Of a stretch of 64,000 nt of DNA, positions 1-8,478 are shown piece after piece (position 1 is the stretch's first letter; each line of letters opens with the position of its first letter). The notes beneath the pieces were generated by a model. It saw only the letters and a program-made list of their open reading frames with translations, was not told where the DNA came from and did not search any database. This DNA comes from Herbidospora cretacea (GTDB lineage: Bacteria; Actinomycetota; Actinomycetes; Streptosporangiales; Streptosporangiaceae). The position numbers and the translations under genes were made by a program. The stretch is taken from the NCBI RefSeq assembly GCF_001570605.1, contig NZ_BBXG01000022.1, positions 1 to 64,000 of the forward strand, in the 5' to 3' direction.

Positions 1-266
1 TGGTAGGCCACTACCCCACCAACAAGCTGATAGGCCGCGAGCCCATCCCTGACCGAAAAAACTTTCCACACCCATCCGATGCCGGAAGATGTCGTATCCG
101 GTATTAGACCCAGTTTCCCAGGCTTATCCCAGAGTCAGGGGCAGGTTACTCACGTGTTACTCACCCGTTCGCCGCTCGAGTACCCCGAAGGGCCTTTCCG
201 CTCGACTTGCATGTGTTAAGCACGCCGCCAGCGTTCGTCCTGAGCCAGGATCAAACTCTCCAAAAG
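1..266 (-). rRNA. 16S rRNA, 5' end (partial)
   Basis: The minus strand reads the universal 27F region (AGAGTTTGATCCTGGCTCAG, 240-259) and continues leftward through the conserved first ~260 nt of 16S rRNA, including the helix that ends in ACACGTGAGTAACCTG. The gene runs off the left edge. The 5' end was placed at about 266 by aligning the 27F motif to E. coli numbering, so it may be off by a few bases. The rest of the rrn operon lies outside the window, to the left. Confidence 0.97.
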
Positions 267-365
267 ATGTCTTCAGAGATGTTCTCCCAGCCAACATTCG
301 TCATGAATGTCAACCAAAGGAATCCGTCATCAAATGACGGGGTTGTGCATCATGCACTGGCTTTT

Positions 366-390
366 AGCACACTGTTGAGTTCTCAAGAAA
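366..390 (-). promoter_or_regulatory. rRNA leader conserved element (boxA-like)
   Basis: The minus strand carries TTGAGAACTCAACAGTGTGC about 100 nt upstream of the mature 16S 5' end. This string is typical of actinobacterial rrn leaders, where it belongs to the antitermination and processing region. The function is taken from known rrn leaders; only the sequence match is seen here. Confidence 0.6.
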
Positions 391-419
391 CGGACTTGCA
401 TTTTGTCTTACTTTGTGCC

Positions 420-451
420 TTTATCTTCTCAGTCGTCCCAGTTAGTGTCAA
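420..451 (-). promoter_or_regulatory. Candidate rRNA promoter
   Basis: The minus strand has a perfect -35 TTGACA at 446-451, followed about 18 nt later by an A/T-rich stretch (AAGATAAA, 420-427) that could serve as a poor -10. It lies about 150 nt upstream of 16S, a usual position for an rrn promoter. The -10 is weak, and other promoters may lie further upstream (450-720). Confidence 0.4.
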
Positions 452-878
452 ATCCAGCGACTTGACTTCTGAGCTCGTACCCGAGAGGAATTCGGCCGCT
501 CCCGTTTGAGAGCAACCCCTCTAACTTACCAGCGATCGGAGCGGAAGGCGAACCAGCCGCACGAACGTTGAGTTCAGGGGATGAAGCAGCCCATGCCAGA
601 TCCGCCGTGAGGCGAGTGGATGGGGTTTCGCCGGACCAGGCCGACACGAGAAGACTAACAGTTCCCCCGACCACTCACGCCACAAACGACTGCCGAGGCC
701 TGACAACCAACCTGGTCACTCGCGCATCTAAGTAGCACCGGTTCGAGAGCGGCCCGCATGACCTCGGTGAAGGCAAGCCGATGTCAAGCCGACCGCAATC
801 CCTCCGGGATACGAATGAGATGCGGGAGTCACCCGGCGCCAACCCGGCGTCTGGACCCCCGCCGTGGAGGTGGCCATC

Positions 879-1292
879 ATGACGCAGCGGTCGGAGTTCG
901 ACGACATCCGCGCCCACATCACGGCCGAGGCCGGGCATGCCGGCGATCTTCTGAGGATCGCCCGGGAGTTGCTCGACGACCTGGAGCAGGCGCGCATGCG
1001 TGAGGCGTCCCTGCGCAACTACTACCTCGCCCTCCTGACGGCGAGTCGCGCCACGGTCGCCGCCAACGCCGCCGGCGACGCCGAGCCGTTGACCTTCCTT
1101 GAGCACGAACTGGCCAAGAACGGCCAGCTGCCCGTGGGCGAGGAGGCCGCCCGGGTGCTCGCCGACGCCAAGACCGCCCAGGCCCTGGTCGCCGCGCTCG
1201 ACGAGCAGCCGGTCCGCGAGCCCCGCCGCATGGGCCCGGCCAGCAGCCGGCTGCGCCGCTGCGTCAGCGTCCACCGCAGCCTCCCGCACTGA
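879..1292 (+). CDS. Hypothetical protein, helical, 137 aa
   Basis: This is an unrecognised soluble protein. The start ATG at 879 is chosen because GGAGG lies about 9 nt upstream; an in-frame ATG at 864 would place that motif inside the gene. The first ~110 residues are rich in Ala, Leu, Glu and Arg and look entirely alpha-helical (Asp/Glu-Arg pairs, LLDDLEQARMRE). The tail is basic and proline/arginine-containing. There is no signal peptide or membrane segment. It stands alone between the rrn operon and the tRNA genes, divergent from the rRNA. A helical regulator or small coiled-coil protein is possible, but no function is claimed. Confidence 0.6.
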   Translation: MTQRSEFDDIRAHITAEAGHAGDLLRIARELLDDLEQARMREASLRNYYLALLTASRATVAANAAGDAEPLTFLEHELAKNGQLPVGEEAARVLADAKTAQALVAALDEQPVREPRRMGPASSRLRRCVSVHRSLPH

Positions 1293-2383
1293 CCACAGCC
1301 GTAGAGCCCGAAGCCACCGCGGCGTAACGCGGAAGGCGACCGCACCGGGGGCTGCCACCCCCGCGGCCGCCCTCCGCCGATGGCCCGCACCCCACACCCA
1401 CACCGGGGTCCGGCCGGCCCGGTTCCGATCCCTATCGGAACCGGGCCACCCAAGCACCACTGAGGGGGAACGGGGGCCCGTCTCCGGGGGGTCGGAGTCG
1501 GGCCCCACACCCATGAGCGGAGACCGGCTCCCCCTCCGGACACGACAACCCCCGATTCGTGTACGAAGCCCGCGCGCCCTCTGCCCAGACGGCAACTCCC
1601 ACCGTGCGGAAGCATCACTCGTCACCCCGGCTACTGCTGGGCGCAAGCGCCACCCATGACGCCGCTCCAGGCAACTGCGCAGGTGCGTGGTCGCGCTCGC
1701 GCCGGTCGCCGTGACATCTGCCGGTTTCGGCGGCCGAGCATCCAGACATCACAGCCCGCGCGCTGAAGCATCCACTCTCAGACGCGAAATTGCTTGTGGC
1801 GGCAGCCCCGCTGGTGCTGTGACCGGAAAGGTTCACCAAGTTCGGGATCGTCACAAGCCAACAGCAGCTTCTACGGCACGGCAAAGGTTTGCGGTCACCG
1901 CGCCAGACGCCAGGGGCGCAGGCTGTCAGTCAAGTCATGACCGCCCGTCGTCATTCCACGAACGTCGACAGCGCCACCGGACTCGCCGCCCGCGTTACAC
2001 ACCCCGCGGACTCAGACGTCCTCGTAGCAAGCCGGTGTTGGACCGACGTCGATGGCTTTTCGGGCAACGTCATCCATCGCACTTTCGCGGACCAGCGGGT
2101 TGCTGATCATGAACCGTGCGGTCCGTCTCGTCTGCCGTCGCAGCTATAGGCGTCCGGGGCCTCAAGTACGGTTCCGCACGTTGCCTGCCTGATGGTCATC
2201 CGGTTGCGTGCGACGTCAGGACCGGCCCGCGCGACAGAGTGTTCGGGTGTGGGGATGCCGAAACCCCTCATCGGAAAACCGACGTGAATTCCCGATATGA
2301 CCGGCTAAGACACCACGCAGGAATTTCACCTGCATGACCCATCCGGAGAACTCACGAAATCCGGTGACCAGCGGAACTCGTAC
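1293..2383. other. Gene-free stretch
   Basis: About 1.1 kb with no convincing coding frame on either strand. Open frames are short, overlap one another and lack ribosome sites or family features. Apart from the hairpin at 1416-1447 and a looser GC-rich inverted repeat near 1471-1505, I see nothing I can name. Codon phasing (G/C at third positions) is also absent. Confidence 0.55.
1416..1447 (+). terminator. Hairpin, possible terminator
   Basis: A perfect 14-bp stem (GGCCCGGTTCCGAT, 1416-1429, with its complement at 1434-1447) encloses a 4-nt loop, 124 nt after the stop of the small gene. No T-run follows on either strand. It could be one of the tail-less terminators common in GC-rich actinomycetes. 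Confidence 0.4.
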
Positions 2384-2426
2384 AGAAAAAACAAAGTGGC
2401 CCGGTTCCAGGGAACCGGGCCACTTT
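2384..2426 (-). terminator. Intrinsic terminator after tRNA-fMet (copy 1)
   Basis: A perfect 16-bp stem (AAAGTGGCCCGGTTCC and its complement, 2393-2426, 2-nt loop) is followed on the minus strand by GTTTTTT. It lies just 6 nt beyond the 3' end of the tRNA at 2432-2505. This is a textbook rho-independent terminator for leftward transcription. Confidence 0.9.
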
Positions 2427-2431
2427 CTCTG

Positions 2432-2505
2432 TAGCGGGGACAGGATTTGAACCTGCGACCTCTGGGTTATGAGCCCAGCGAGCTACCGAGCTGCTCCACC
2501 CCGCG
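2432..2505 (-). tRNA. tRNA-fMet (CAT), copy 1
   Basis: This is a 74-nt tRNA cloverleaf with anticodon CAT. Initiator identity is supported by the three consecutive G-C pairs at the base of the anticodon stem (GGG-CTCATAA-CCC) and an unpaired first acceptor position (C1 opposite U72). The T arm reads GGTTCAAATCC. The terminal CCA is not encoded. The gene body is identical to the second copy 119 nt upstream. Confidence 0.95.
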
Positions 2506-2579
2506 TCGGTATGCAGTAACACTATCCACGAACTGCGAGTGACGCAAATCAATAGACCGAACACGCGCCGGCTGAAAAC

Positions 2580-2615
2580 GAAGCGGCCCGGCTCCAGGAT
2601 CTGGAACCGGGCCGT
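2580..2615 (-). terminator. Hairpin between the two tRNA-fMet genes
   Basis: A near-perfect stem (GCGGCCCGGCTCCAG with CTGGAACCGGGCCGT, 2583-2613) lies about 10 nt past the 3' end of the second tRNA, and the minus strand then reads TTCGTTTTC. It resembles the terminator after copy 1, which suggests that each tRNA gene carries its own terminator, or that the unit was duplicated with it. Confidence 0.7.
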
Positions 2616-2624
2616 TCACTTCAG

Positions 2625-2698
2625 TAGCGGGGACAGGATTTGAACCTGCGACCTCTGGGTTATGAGCCCAGCGAGCTACCGAGCTGCTCCACCCCGCG
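2625..2698 (-). tRNA. tRNA-fMet (CAT), copy 2
   Basis: This 74-nt gene is identical in sequence to the tRNA at 2432-2505: CAT anticodon, GGG/CCC anticodon stem, unpaired C1-U72, no encoded CCA. The two genes are 193 bp apart and lie just downstream of the UPF0182 gene stop, in the same leftward orientation. Confidence 0.95.
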
Positions 2699-2753
2699 TC
2701 GGTGTGTCTAAAGACTATCCGGTGCGGGGTGGTGCGGCAAATCGGAGCTCAGA

Positions 2754-5717
2754 TCAGGGCGTTTGCGGCGGTGACGGGGTCGGCGTCGGTGTCGCCGAGC
2801 CGGTCGCGCTCGGGGTCGCCGACGGGCTGGGCGCGGGTGTCGGAGTGACGCCCTGGGCCTTGGCCAGTTCGTCGAGCGCGGCCTTCAGGTCGGCCTGGGC
2901 GGTGCCGTAGGCGTTCCAGTTGGGCGGGTTGGCCGACAGGGCCGCCTGGGCGTCCTCGTAGGCCTTCTGCGCCTTGTCGAGAGCCGTGGTGACCGAGGCC
3001 TGCTGGGCCGGGGTCTCGGGCTGCTGCGGCTGTTCCGGCTGGTTCTCGGTGTTGGTCGGCTGGTTGGGGCCGGCCTCGCCGAAGACCTGTCTGAGCGCGT
3101 CGTCGAGGTTGTCGCCGAATCCGACCTTCTGGCCGTAGAGGACCAGGACCTTCTGGAGGGTCGGGAAGCGGCCGGAGGTCTCCTCCCTCGGCTGCACGTA
3201 GACCGGCTCGACGTAGAGCAGGCCGCCGCCGAACGGGAGGGTCAGGAGGTTGCCGTAGAGGACCTCCGTCGCGCCGCCCGTGCCTCTCAGGAGGTTGAGC
3301 TCCTGGGAGACCGTCGGGTTCGTCAGGAACGTGTTCTGTGCCTGTGGCGGACCCTGGATCGTCGTCGTGCTGGGCAGCTGGAGGATCTGGAGCGTGGCGT
3401 TCTTGGAGTCGGCCGAGGCGTCGACCGCCATGAACGCGGCCATGTTCTGCCGGCCGTTCGGGACGAACGTGGTCGTCAGCGAGAACTTCTCCTCGGCGGC
3501 GCCCGGCATCTTCATGGTCACGTAGTAGGGCGGCTGCTTGCTCTTCTTCGTCGCCGGGTCCTCCGGGACCTTCCAGAAGTCCTGGCCGCCGAAGAACGCG
3601 TCGGCGTCGGTGACGTGGTACTGCGTGAGGATCTCGCGCTGGGCCTTGAACAGGTCGGCCGGGTAGCGCAGGTGGTCACGCAGGTCCTGGGAGATCTCCG
3701 AGGCGGGCCTGATGATGCCGCCGAAGGCCTTCTGCCAGGTCTTCAGCACCGGGTCGGTGTCGTCCCACGCGTAGAGGGTGACGGTGCCGTCGTAGGCGTC
3801 GACCGTGGCCTTGACCGAGTTGCGGATGTAGTTGATGTTGTCGCGCGGCACCTGCGGCACGCCGGGCTGCAGCGAGGAGGTCACGTCGGTCGTGAGGGTC
3901 TCGAGGCTGCGCGGCTCGGAGTAGGGGAAGGCGTCGGAGGTGGTGTAGGCGTCGACGATCCACTTGATGCGGCCGTCGACGATGGCCGGGTAGGGGTCGC
4001 GGTCGAGCGTGAGGAACGGGGCGACGGCCTGGATCCGCTCGATGGGCTTGCGGATGTACATGATCCGCGACTCTTCGTTGATGCTGGAGTTCAGCAGCAG
4101 GTTGGTCTCGCCGTATTTCAGGGCGTAGAGGAACCGGGTGAACAGGCCGCCGATCGGCACGCCGCCGTTGCCGTTGTAGGTGTTGTTCTTCTGCCCGTTG
4201 GTGCCCTGCTCGGGATAGTCGAGCTCGTCGGCGCGGGCGCCGTCGGGGGCTCCGACGATCGAGTATTCGGGCGAGTTCTCGCCGAAGTAGATCCGCGGCT
4301 CGTATTTGCCGAGGACCTGGGTGGGCGGGATGTCCTTCTCGTTGAAGTTGGGCACGCCGCTGCCGTCGACCGCGTTGCCGGGGGCGGCGACGAAGCCGAA
4401 CCCGTGGGTGTAGACCAGGTGGTCGTTGATCCAGTTGCGCTGGTCGAGCGGGACGCCCATCTCGCGGACCGCCACGACCGTGTCCTGGGCCTTGCCCGTG
4501 GTCGGGTTCTTGTAACGGTCGATGTCGAGCTGCTCGGGGAACTGGTAGTAGCCGCGGATCTGCTGCCGCTGCTGGTAGGTCGGGCTGAGCACGCTCGGGT
4601 CGAGCAGGCGCAGCGCCGGGATCTGCGACGACTCGGCCTGGAGCACCTCGGGCTTGGCCTCGGTGGCCGCGCCGTATTGGGTGACTTTCGCGTTGTCGAC
4701 CCCGTAGGCGGATCTGGTCGCCTCGATGTTCCGGGCGATGTAGTCGCGCTCCTTGGCCTGCTGGTTCGGCTTGACCTGGAACTGCTCGACGAGCGCCGGG
4801 TAGACGCCGCCGATCAGGACGGCCGACAGGACGAGCAGGCCGAGGGCCACTCCGGGCAGCATGCCGCCGGGGCGGATCACGCCGGCGAAGAACAGCGCGG
4901 CGCAGATCAGGGCGACGAACGCCAGGATGGTCTTGGCCGGGAGCACCGCGTTGACGTCGGTGAACGAGGCGCCGAAGACCTTGCCCCGGTCGGAGAAGAC
5001 CAGGCCGTAGGTGTCGAGCCAGTAGGCCAGCGCCTTCAGCAGCACGAACACGCCCAGTAGCACCGACAGGTGGACCCGCGCGCCGCGCGAGGCGTGGACC
5101 CCGCCGGGGGTCTGGATGCGGAAGCCGCCGTAGAGGTAGTGGACCAGCGCCGCCGCGATCGCGGACAGGACGACCGCGATGAACAGGAAGTTCAGCACCA
5201 TCCGCAGGAACGGGAAGGTGAACGTGAAGAACGAGATGTCGATCCCGAACTCGGCGTCGACCTTGCCGAACGGCGTGGCGTTCTGGAACAGCAGCCAGGT
5301 CTTCCACTGACCCGAGGTGGACGACCCCGCGAACAGTGCGAGGATCGCCATCCCGACCAGGAAGATGATCTTCCGGTGCGGGTCGACGGCCAGCCGGTAG
5401 CGGTCGGCTCCCTGTGCGTTGCCGAACATGCCGGGGCCGAACATGGGACGGACCCGGAAGGCCAGCGCCATGTTCCCGCCGACGATGCCGACCATCAGCG
5501 CGGCGCCGACGACGAACAGCAGGATCTGGGTGATCAGCATGGTCGAGAAGACCGAGCTGAAATCGACCGAGTCATACCAGAGATAGTCGGTATAGAACCC
5601 GGCGAAGATGTAAAGGACGATCACGACCGCGACGATCGCGATTCCCACGGGAATGAGCAGGCGGGGCCGGCGGGGCACGCGCATCGCCCGACCGGCTCCG
5701 GGGCTCCGGAAGCTCAA
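2754..5717 (-). CDS. UPF0182 family membrane protein
   Basis: This 987-aa protein matches the UPF0182 family, whose members are about 900-1000 aa and of unknown function. About seven hydrophobic segments fill the first 330 residues, after a basic N-terminus (RVPRRPRLL) and including the family signature YTDYLWYDSV. A large soluble domain, presumably extracytoplasmic, spans roughly 330-890. The tail has a Gln/Pro-rich linker, a short helical section (KAQKAYEDAQAAL) and a Ser/Thr/Pro-rich end suggestive of a wall-spanning region. The start is TTG at 5717, because AAGGGG lies 7 nt upstream; a TTG at 5723 is too close to it. The gene lies downstream of the PDZ protease, as in mycobacteria. Confidence 0.9.
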   Translation of the reverse strand: MSFRSPGAGRAMRVPRRPRLLIPVGIAIVAVVIVLYIFAGFYTDYLWYDSVDFSSVFSTMLITQILLFVVGAALMVGIVGGNMALAFRVRPMFGPGMFGNAQGADRYRLAVDPHRKIIFLVGMAILALFAGSSTSGQWKTWLLFQNATPFGKVDAEFGIDISFFTFTFPFLRMVLNFLFIAVVLSAIAAALVHYLYGGFRIQTPGGVHASRGARVHLSVLLGVFVLLKALAYWLDTYGLVFSDRGKVFGASFTDVNAVLPAKTILAFVALICAALFFAGVIRPGGMLPGVALGLLVLSAVLIGGVYPALVEQFQVKPNQQAKERDYIARNIEATRSAYGVDNAKVTQYGAATEAKPEVLQAESSQIPALRLLDPSVLSPTYQQRQQIRGYYQFPEQLDIDRYKNPTTGKAQDTVVAVREMGVPLDQRNWINDHLVYTHGFGFVAAPGNAVDGSGVPNFNEKDIPPTQVLGKYEPRIYFGENSPEYSIVGAPDGARADELDYPEQGTNGQKNNTYNGNGGVPIGGLFTRFLYALKYGETNLLLNSSINEESRIMYIRKPIERIQAVAPFLTLDRDPYPAIVDGRIKWIVDAYTTSDAFPYSEPRSLETLTTDVTSSLQPGVPQVPRDNINYIRNSVKATVDAYDGTVTLYAWDDTDPVLKTWQKAFGGIIRPASEISQDLRDHLRYPADLFKAQREILTQYHVTDADAFFGGQDFWKVPEDPATKKSKQPPYYVTMKMPGAAEEKFSLTTTFVPNGRQNMAAFMAVDASADSKNATLQILQLPSTTTIQGPPQAQNTFLTNPTVSQELNLLRGTGGATEVLYGNLLTLPFGGGLLYVEPVYVQPREETSGRFPTLQKVLVLYGQKVGFGDNLDDALRQVFGEAGPNQPTNTENQPEQPQQPETPAQQASVTTALDKAQKAYEDAQAALSANPPNWNAYGTAQADLKAALDELAKAQGVTPTPAPSPSATPSATGSATPTPTPSPPQTP

Positions 5718-5815
5718 CGCCAAACCCCTTTGGTCAAAAGCACAAACGGTCTGTGCCTGGCAACCTACACCGCGTTCGGCAGTGCTGCGCTTCTGGAAAC
5801 CCCTCGGGAAAGCGT

Positions 5816-6859
5816 TCAGGAAGTGCAGGCGGGGACGGATCCGGATCCGGTGCGAATCGCGTCGAGGGCCTTGATGGCGCCGTCGAGTGTGTCCACCTTG
5901 ACCAGGCGCAATCCGTCGGGGACGGCCGCGGCGGCGGCGGGGCAGTTCGCGGAGGGCGTGAGGAAGACGGTCGCGCCGGCCTTCTTGGCCCCGACCATCT
6001 TCTGCTCGATGCCGCCGATGGCGCCGACCTTGCCGTCGCCGTCCATCGTGCCGGTGCCGGCGATGGCCTTGCCGCCGGTCAGCGGGCCGGGGGTGAGTTT
6101 GTCGTAGATGCCCAGGGAGAACATCAGGCCCGCGCTCGGGCCGCCGACGTCGCCGACGCTGATGTTGACGGTGAAGGGGAACTTGTACGACATGCCCATG
6201 CGGACGCCCACGATCGCCTGGCCGTCGGCGCCCGCGACGGTTTTCACGGTCACGTCCTGTTTGACGTTCTTGCGTTCGATGCCGAACACCACGTCGTCGC
6301 CGGGTTTGCGGGCCCGGACGGCCTTCGCGACCGCGTCCATGTCGGTGGCCGGGGTTCCGTCGACGGCGGTGATCAGGTCACCCGCCAGGAGCTTGCCCTC
6401 GGCGGGGGTGCCCTTGTCGGTGCTGGCGACCTTGACCACGTTTTGATAGGCGATCTTGAGTTCGCGCAGGGCGGCGGCGGTGGAGGTCTCCTGGGAGGTC
6501 GCCATCTCGGCGGTGTTCTCCTCCTCGACCTCCTCCACGGTCTGCTCCCTGGGGAAGATCGTCTCCTCGGGGACGACCGCGATGGTGTCGTCGAGCCAGC
6601 CGCGCAGGGCGGTCAGCAGGCCGATGCGGTTGCCGGGGCCGCCCTGGTAGGCGACGGTGACCATGCTGAGCATGCCCGATGTGGGGAAGGTCTCGTGGCC
6701 GGCGACGGTGATCACCGGCTTGCCCTTCACGTCGCCGATCGTGTTCTCGGTCGGGCCGGGTGACAGCACGACGTAGGGAACCGGGAGCATCGCGCCGCCC
6801 ACAGCAAGCGCGAGCGTGAGGAAACCCGCCACGAGCAGGGTGAGGGCACGTCGGGACAT
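5816..6859 (-). CDS. PDZ domain / Lon-like (S16) serine protease, YlbL type
   Basis: A 347-aa membrane-anchored protease. Residues 1-30 form a signal anchor (LTLLVAGFLTLALAVGG). A PDZ domain covers about 125-215 (GKLLAGDLITAVDGTP) and a Lon-type proteolytic domain about 225-335. The Ser-Lys dyad is intact: Ser242 in VGGPSAGLMFSLG and Lys287 in IGGIEQKMVGAKKAGA. No AAA+ ATPase domain is present, as in the YlbL/SdrC-like family, which cleaves outside the membrane independently of ATP. The acidic loop at 108-118 (VEEVEEEN) varies in the family. It sits between moaE and UPF0182 in a leftward set with short gaps. Confidence 0.93.
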   Translation of the reverse strand: MSRRALTLLVAGFLTLALAVGGAMLPVPYVVLSPGPTENTIGDVKGKPVITVAGHETFPTSGMLSMVTVAYQGGPGNRIGLLTALRGWLDDTIAVVPEETIFPREQTVEEVEEENTAEMATSQETSTAAALRELKIAYQNVVKVASTDKGTPAEGKLLAGDLITAVDGTPATDMDAVAKAVRARKPGDDVVFGIERKNVKQDVTVKTVAGADGQAIVGVRMGMSYKFPFTVNISVGDVGGPSAGLMFSLGIYDKLTPGPLTGGKAIAGTGTMDGDGKVGAIGGIEQKMVGAKKAGATVFLTPSANCPAAAAAVPDGLRLVKVDTLDGAIKALDAIRTGSGSVPACTS

Positions 6860-6893
6860 GCCAGAACTCTAAAGGCTCTTCGATAAGGCGCGG

Positions 6894-7316
6894 CTAACAG
6901 GCGCCGACCCACTCGGCCGATCCGTCGGCGAAGCGCTGGTTCTTCCAGATCGGCACCTCGTGCTTGAGGTCGTCGATCAGCCGCCGGGACGCCGCGAACG
7001 CCTCGGCACGGTGGGGGCAGGCCACCGCGACGATCACCGCGATGTCGCCCAGCGCCAGGTCTCCGACCCGGTGGACGGCGGCCAGGGCGGTCACCGGGAA
7101 CTCGGCGACGATCTTCCCCGCCACCCGCTCCAGCTCGTCGAGGGCGGTCGGGTGGGCCGAGTAGGACAGCCCGCTGACCTCCTTGCCGCCGTCGAGGTCG
7201 CGGACGGTGCCGACGAACAGGACCGTGCCCCCGGCGGCGGCGTCGCCGACGGCCGCGAAGACCTCGTCGACCGAGAGGGGGGTGTCGCGAATGGCCAGGA
7301 GGCGGATGACGTCCAC
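6894..7316 (-). CDS. moaE: Molybdopterin synthase catalytic subunit MoaE
   Basis: A 140-aa protein of the usual MoaE length. With MoaD it inserts dithiolene sulfur into precursor Z to make molybdopterin. Family motifs are present: the early GTVRD segment, the HRVGDLALGD core and the C-terminal VPIWKNQRFADG, with the conserved active-site lysine. The start is GTG at 7316. No moaD lies beside it; the sulfur-carrier system could connect to moeZ at 44-45 kb. The gap to the PDZ gene is 34 nt and to the upstream SDR gene 9 nt, so the three are probably cotranscribed. Confidence 0.93.
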   Translation of the reverse strand: MDVIRLLAIRDTPLSVDEVFAAVGDAAAGGTVLFVGTVRDLDGGKEVSGLSYSAHPTALDELERVAGKIVAEFPVTALAAVHRVGDLALGDIAVIVAVACPHRAEAFAASRRLIDDLKHEVPIWKNQRFADGSAEWVGAC

Positions 7317-7325
7317 CTGATCAGT

Positions 7326-8396
7326 CTAAATCTTCTTCTTCCTGCGGGCCGCGCGGACGATCGCCGCGGTGCCGATGACGGCGACGGTGGCGCCGGCGGC
7401 GGTGATGGTGGCGTCCTTGCCGCTCAGGCGGCGGCCGACGACGGCGTGTTTGCCCTCGCGGTAGGTCATGAGCTCGCGCAGGGCGGCCTCGTTGGTCCAG
7501 GTGGGCTTCCAGCCCGCCGCCCGCAGCGTCGCGCCGTCGACCACCCAGGGGTAGACGACGTAGTGGAGGTCGGTGGCCGGGGCCGGGGTGATGCCGAGGC
7601 GGTGGAGGCGCTGGGCCGTGGAGAAGGTCAGGCCGGCCGGGAGCTCGAAGCGGCGGACGCCGGAGACCTCCTCGACCTGGTCCATCTCCAGCCAGCCCTC
7701 GGAGCCGACCGCGACCACGCCGTTGACGTGGCCGAGCGCGGCCATCTCCAGGGCCGAGACGAGGTCGTCGATGTGGCAGAACTGCCAGCGCGGCAGGCAG
7801 CCCTTGACCACCAGCAGGCGCGGGGCCTCGAAGTGGCGGGTGACCACGGTGTCGACCTCGGGGCCGACCAGCGCGGCCGGGCGCAGCACCACGACCTCCA
7901 GGCCGGGGTGGGCCCGCAGCGAGCGGCGGACCAGCGACTCGATCTCCAGGTGGTCGCCGACCACGCCGGTGTCGGGCTCGGCCGCCACGGGGGCGTCTTC
8001 GGGCAGCGGGACGGGGTTGTCGGCGTCGGCGCCGTACACCATCGCGCTGGTGACCACGACGACCCGGCGCACCCGGGCGGCGGCCGAGGCGGTGAGGACG
8101 GTCTGGGCGGCCCGCAGGTTGTAGGCCCGGCGTTCGGTGGGGTCGCCGTCGAGGGTGAAGTCGCCCCCGAGGTGGACGAGCACGTCGACGTCGGAGATCC
8201 GGTTCGCCAAGAGCGGATCGCGGATGTCGAGCACCCGCCAGGTCACGTCGGTGACGTCGCCGCGTTGCTCGTCGATCGCCACCACACGGCGGAAATCCGC
8301 AGACGAGGCGACCTTCGACAGGAACGCCCTGCCTACTCCCGAGGCCGCGCCGGTGACGGCGACGACGGGCGGACGATGGCGTTTCGAGACTGGCAC
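7326..8396 (-). CDS. NAD-dependent epimerase/dehydratase (extended SDR)
   Basis: A 356-aa protein with a Rossmann nucleotide-binding site at the N-terminus (VVAVTGAASGVGRAF), an SDR-type DIRD motif after beta-strand 3 (LDIRDP) and a substrate-binding region ending in a hydrophobic C-terminal helix with a basic tail (RAARRKKKI), suggesting membrane association. The catalytic tyrosine motif is YGADADN, and the usual YxxxK lysine is not obvious. The start is GTG at 8396, with GAGGA 5 nt upstream; a longer frame from 8540 would run into the divergent gene at 8479. The substrate is unknown, possibly a nucleotide sugar. Confidence 0.8.
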   Translation of the reverse strand: MPVSKRHRPPVVAVTGAASGVGRAFLSKVASSADFRRVVAIDEQRGDVTDVTWRVLDIRDPLLANRISDVDVLVHLGGDFTLDGDPTERRAYNLRAAQTVLTASAAARVRRVVVVTSAMVYGADADNPVPLPEDAPVAAEPDTGVVGDHLEIESLVRRSLRAHPGLEVVVLRPAALVGPEVDTVVTRHFEAPRLLVVKGCLPRWQFCHIDDLVSALEMAALGHVNGVVAVGSEGWLEMDQVEEVSGVRRFELPAGLTFSTAQRLHRLGITPAPATDLHYVVYPWVVDGATLRAAGWKPTWTNEAALRELMTYREGKHAVVGRRLSGKDATITAAGATVAVIGTAAIVRAARRKKKI

Positions 8397-8478
8397 GCGG
8401 TCCTCACTTTGCGCTGACACGCCCCACGACGGATAACGTGGCGGATGTGGACTCCTCCATCCTGCACGAGGTGGCGCG

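Larger units (their letters stand above)
267..878. other. rrn leader and intergenic region
   Basis: This 612-bp stretch holds the 16S leader (267 to about 440), the candidate promoter and boxA-like element listed separately, and the divergent upstream region of the small gene at 879. Open frames here overlap rRNA leader sequence and show no family resemblance, so no protein gene is called. Confidence 0.6.

Noticed and set aside
1687-2149. Open frames in the gap before the tRNA genes
   Set aside because: They overlap each other in different frames, lack ribosome sites and G/C third-position bias, and resemble no protein family.
3615-5060. Long plus-strand open frame inside UPF0182
   Set aside because: It is antisense to a strong conserved gene, has extreme Val/Gly/Arg/Asp composition typical of GC-rich shadow frames and no family resemblance.
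6960-8417. 485-codon plus-strand frame opposite moaE and the SDR gene
   Set aside because: Crosses two genuine leftward genes and has the same shadow composition.
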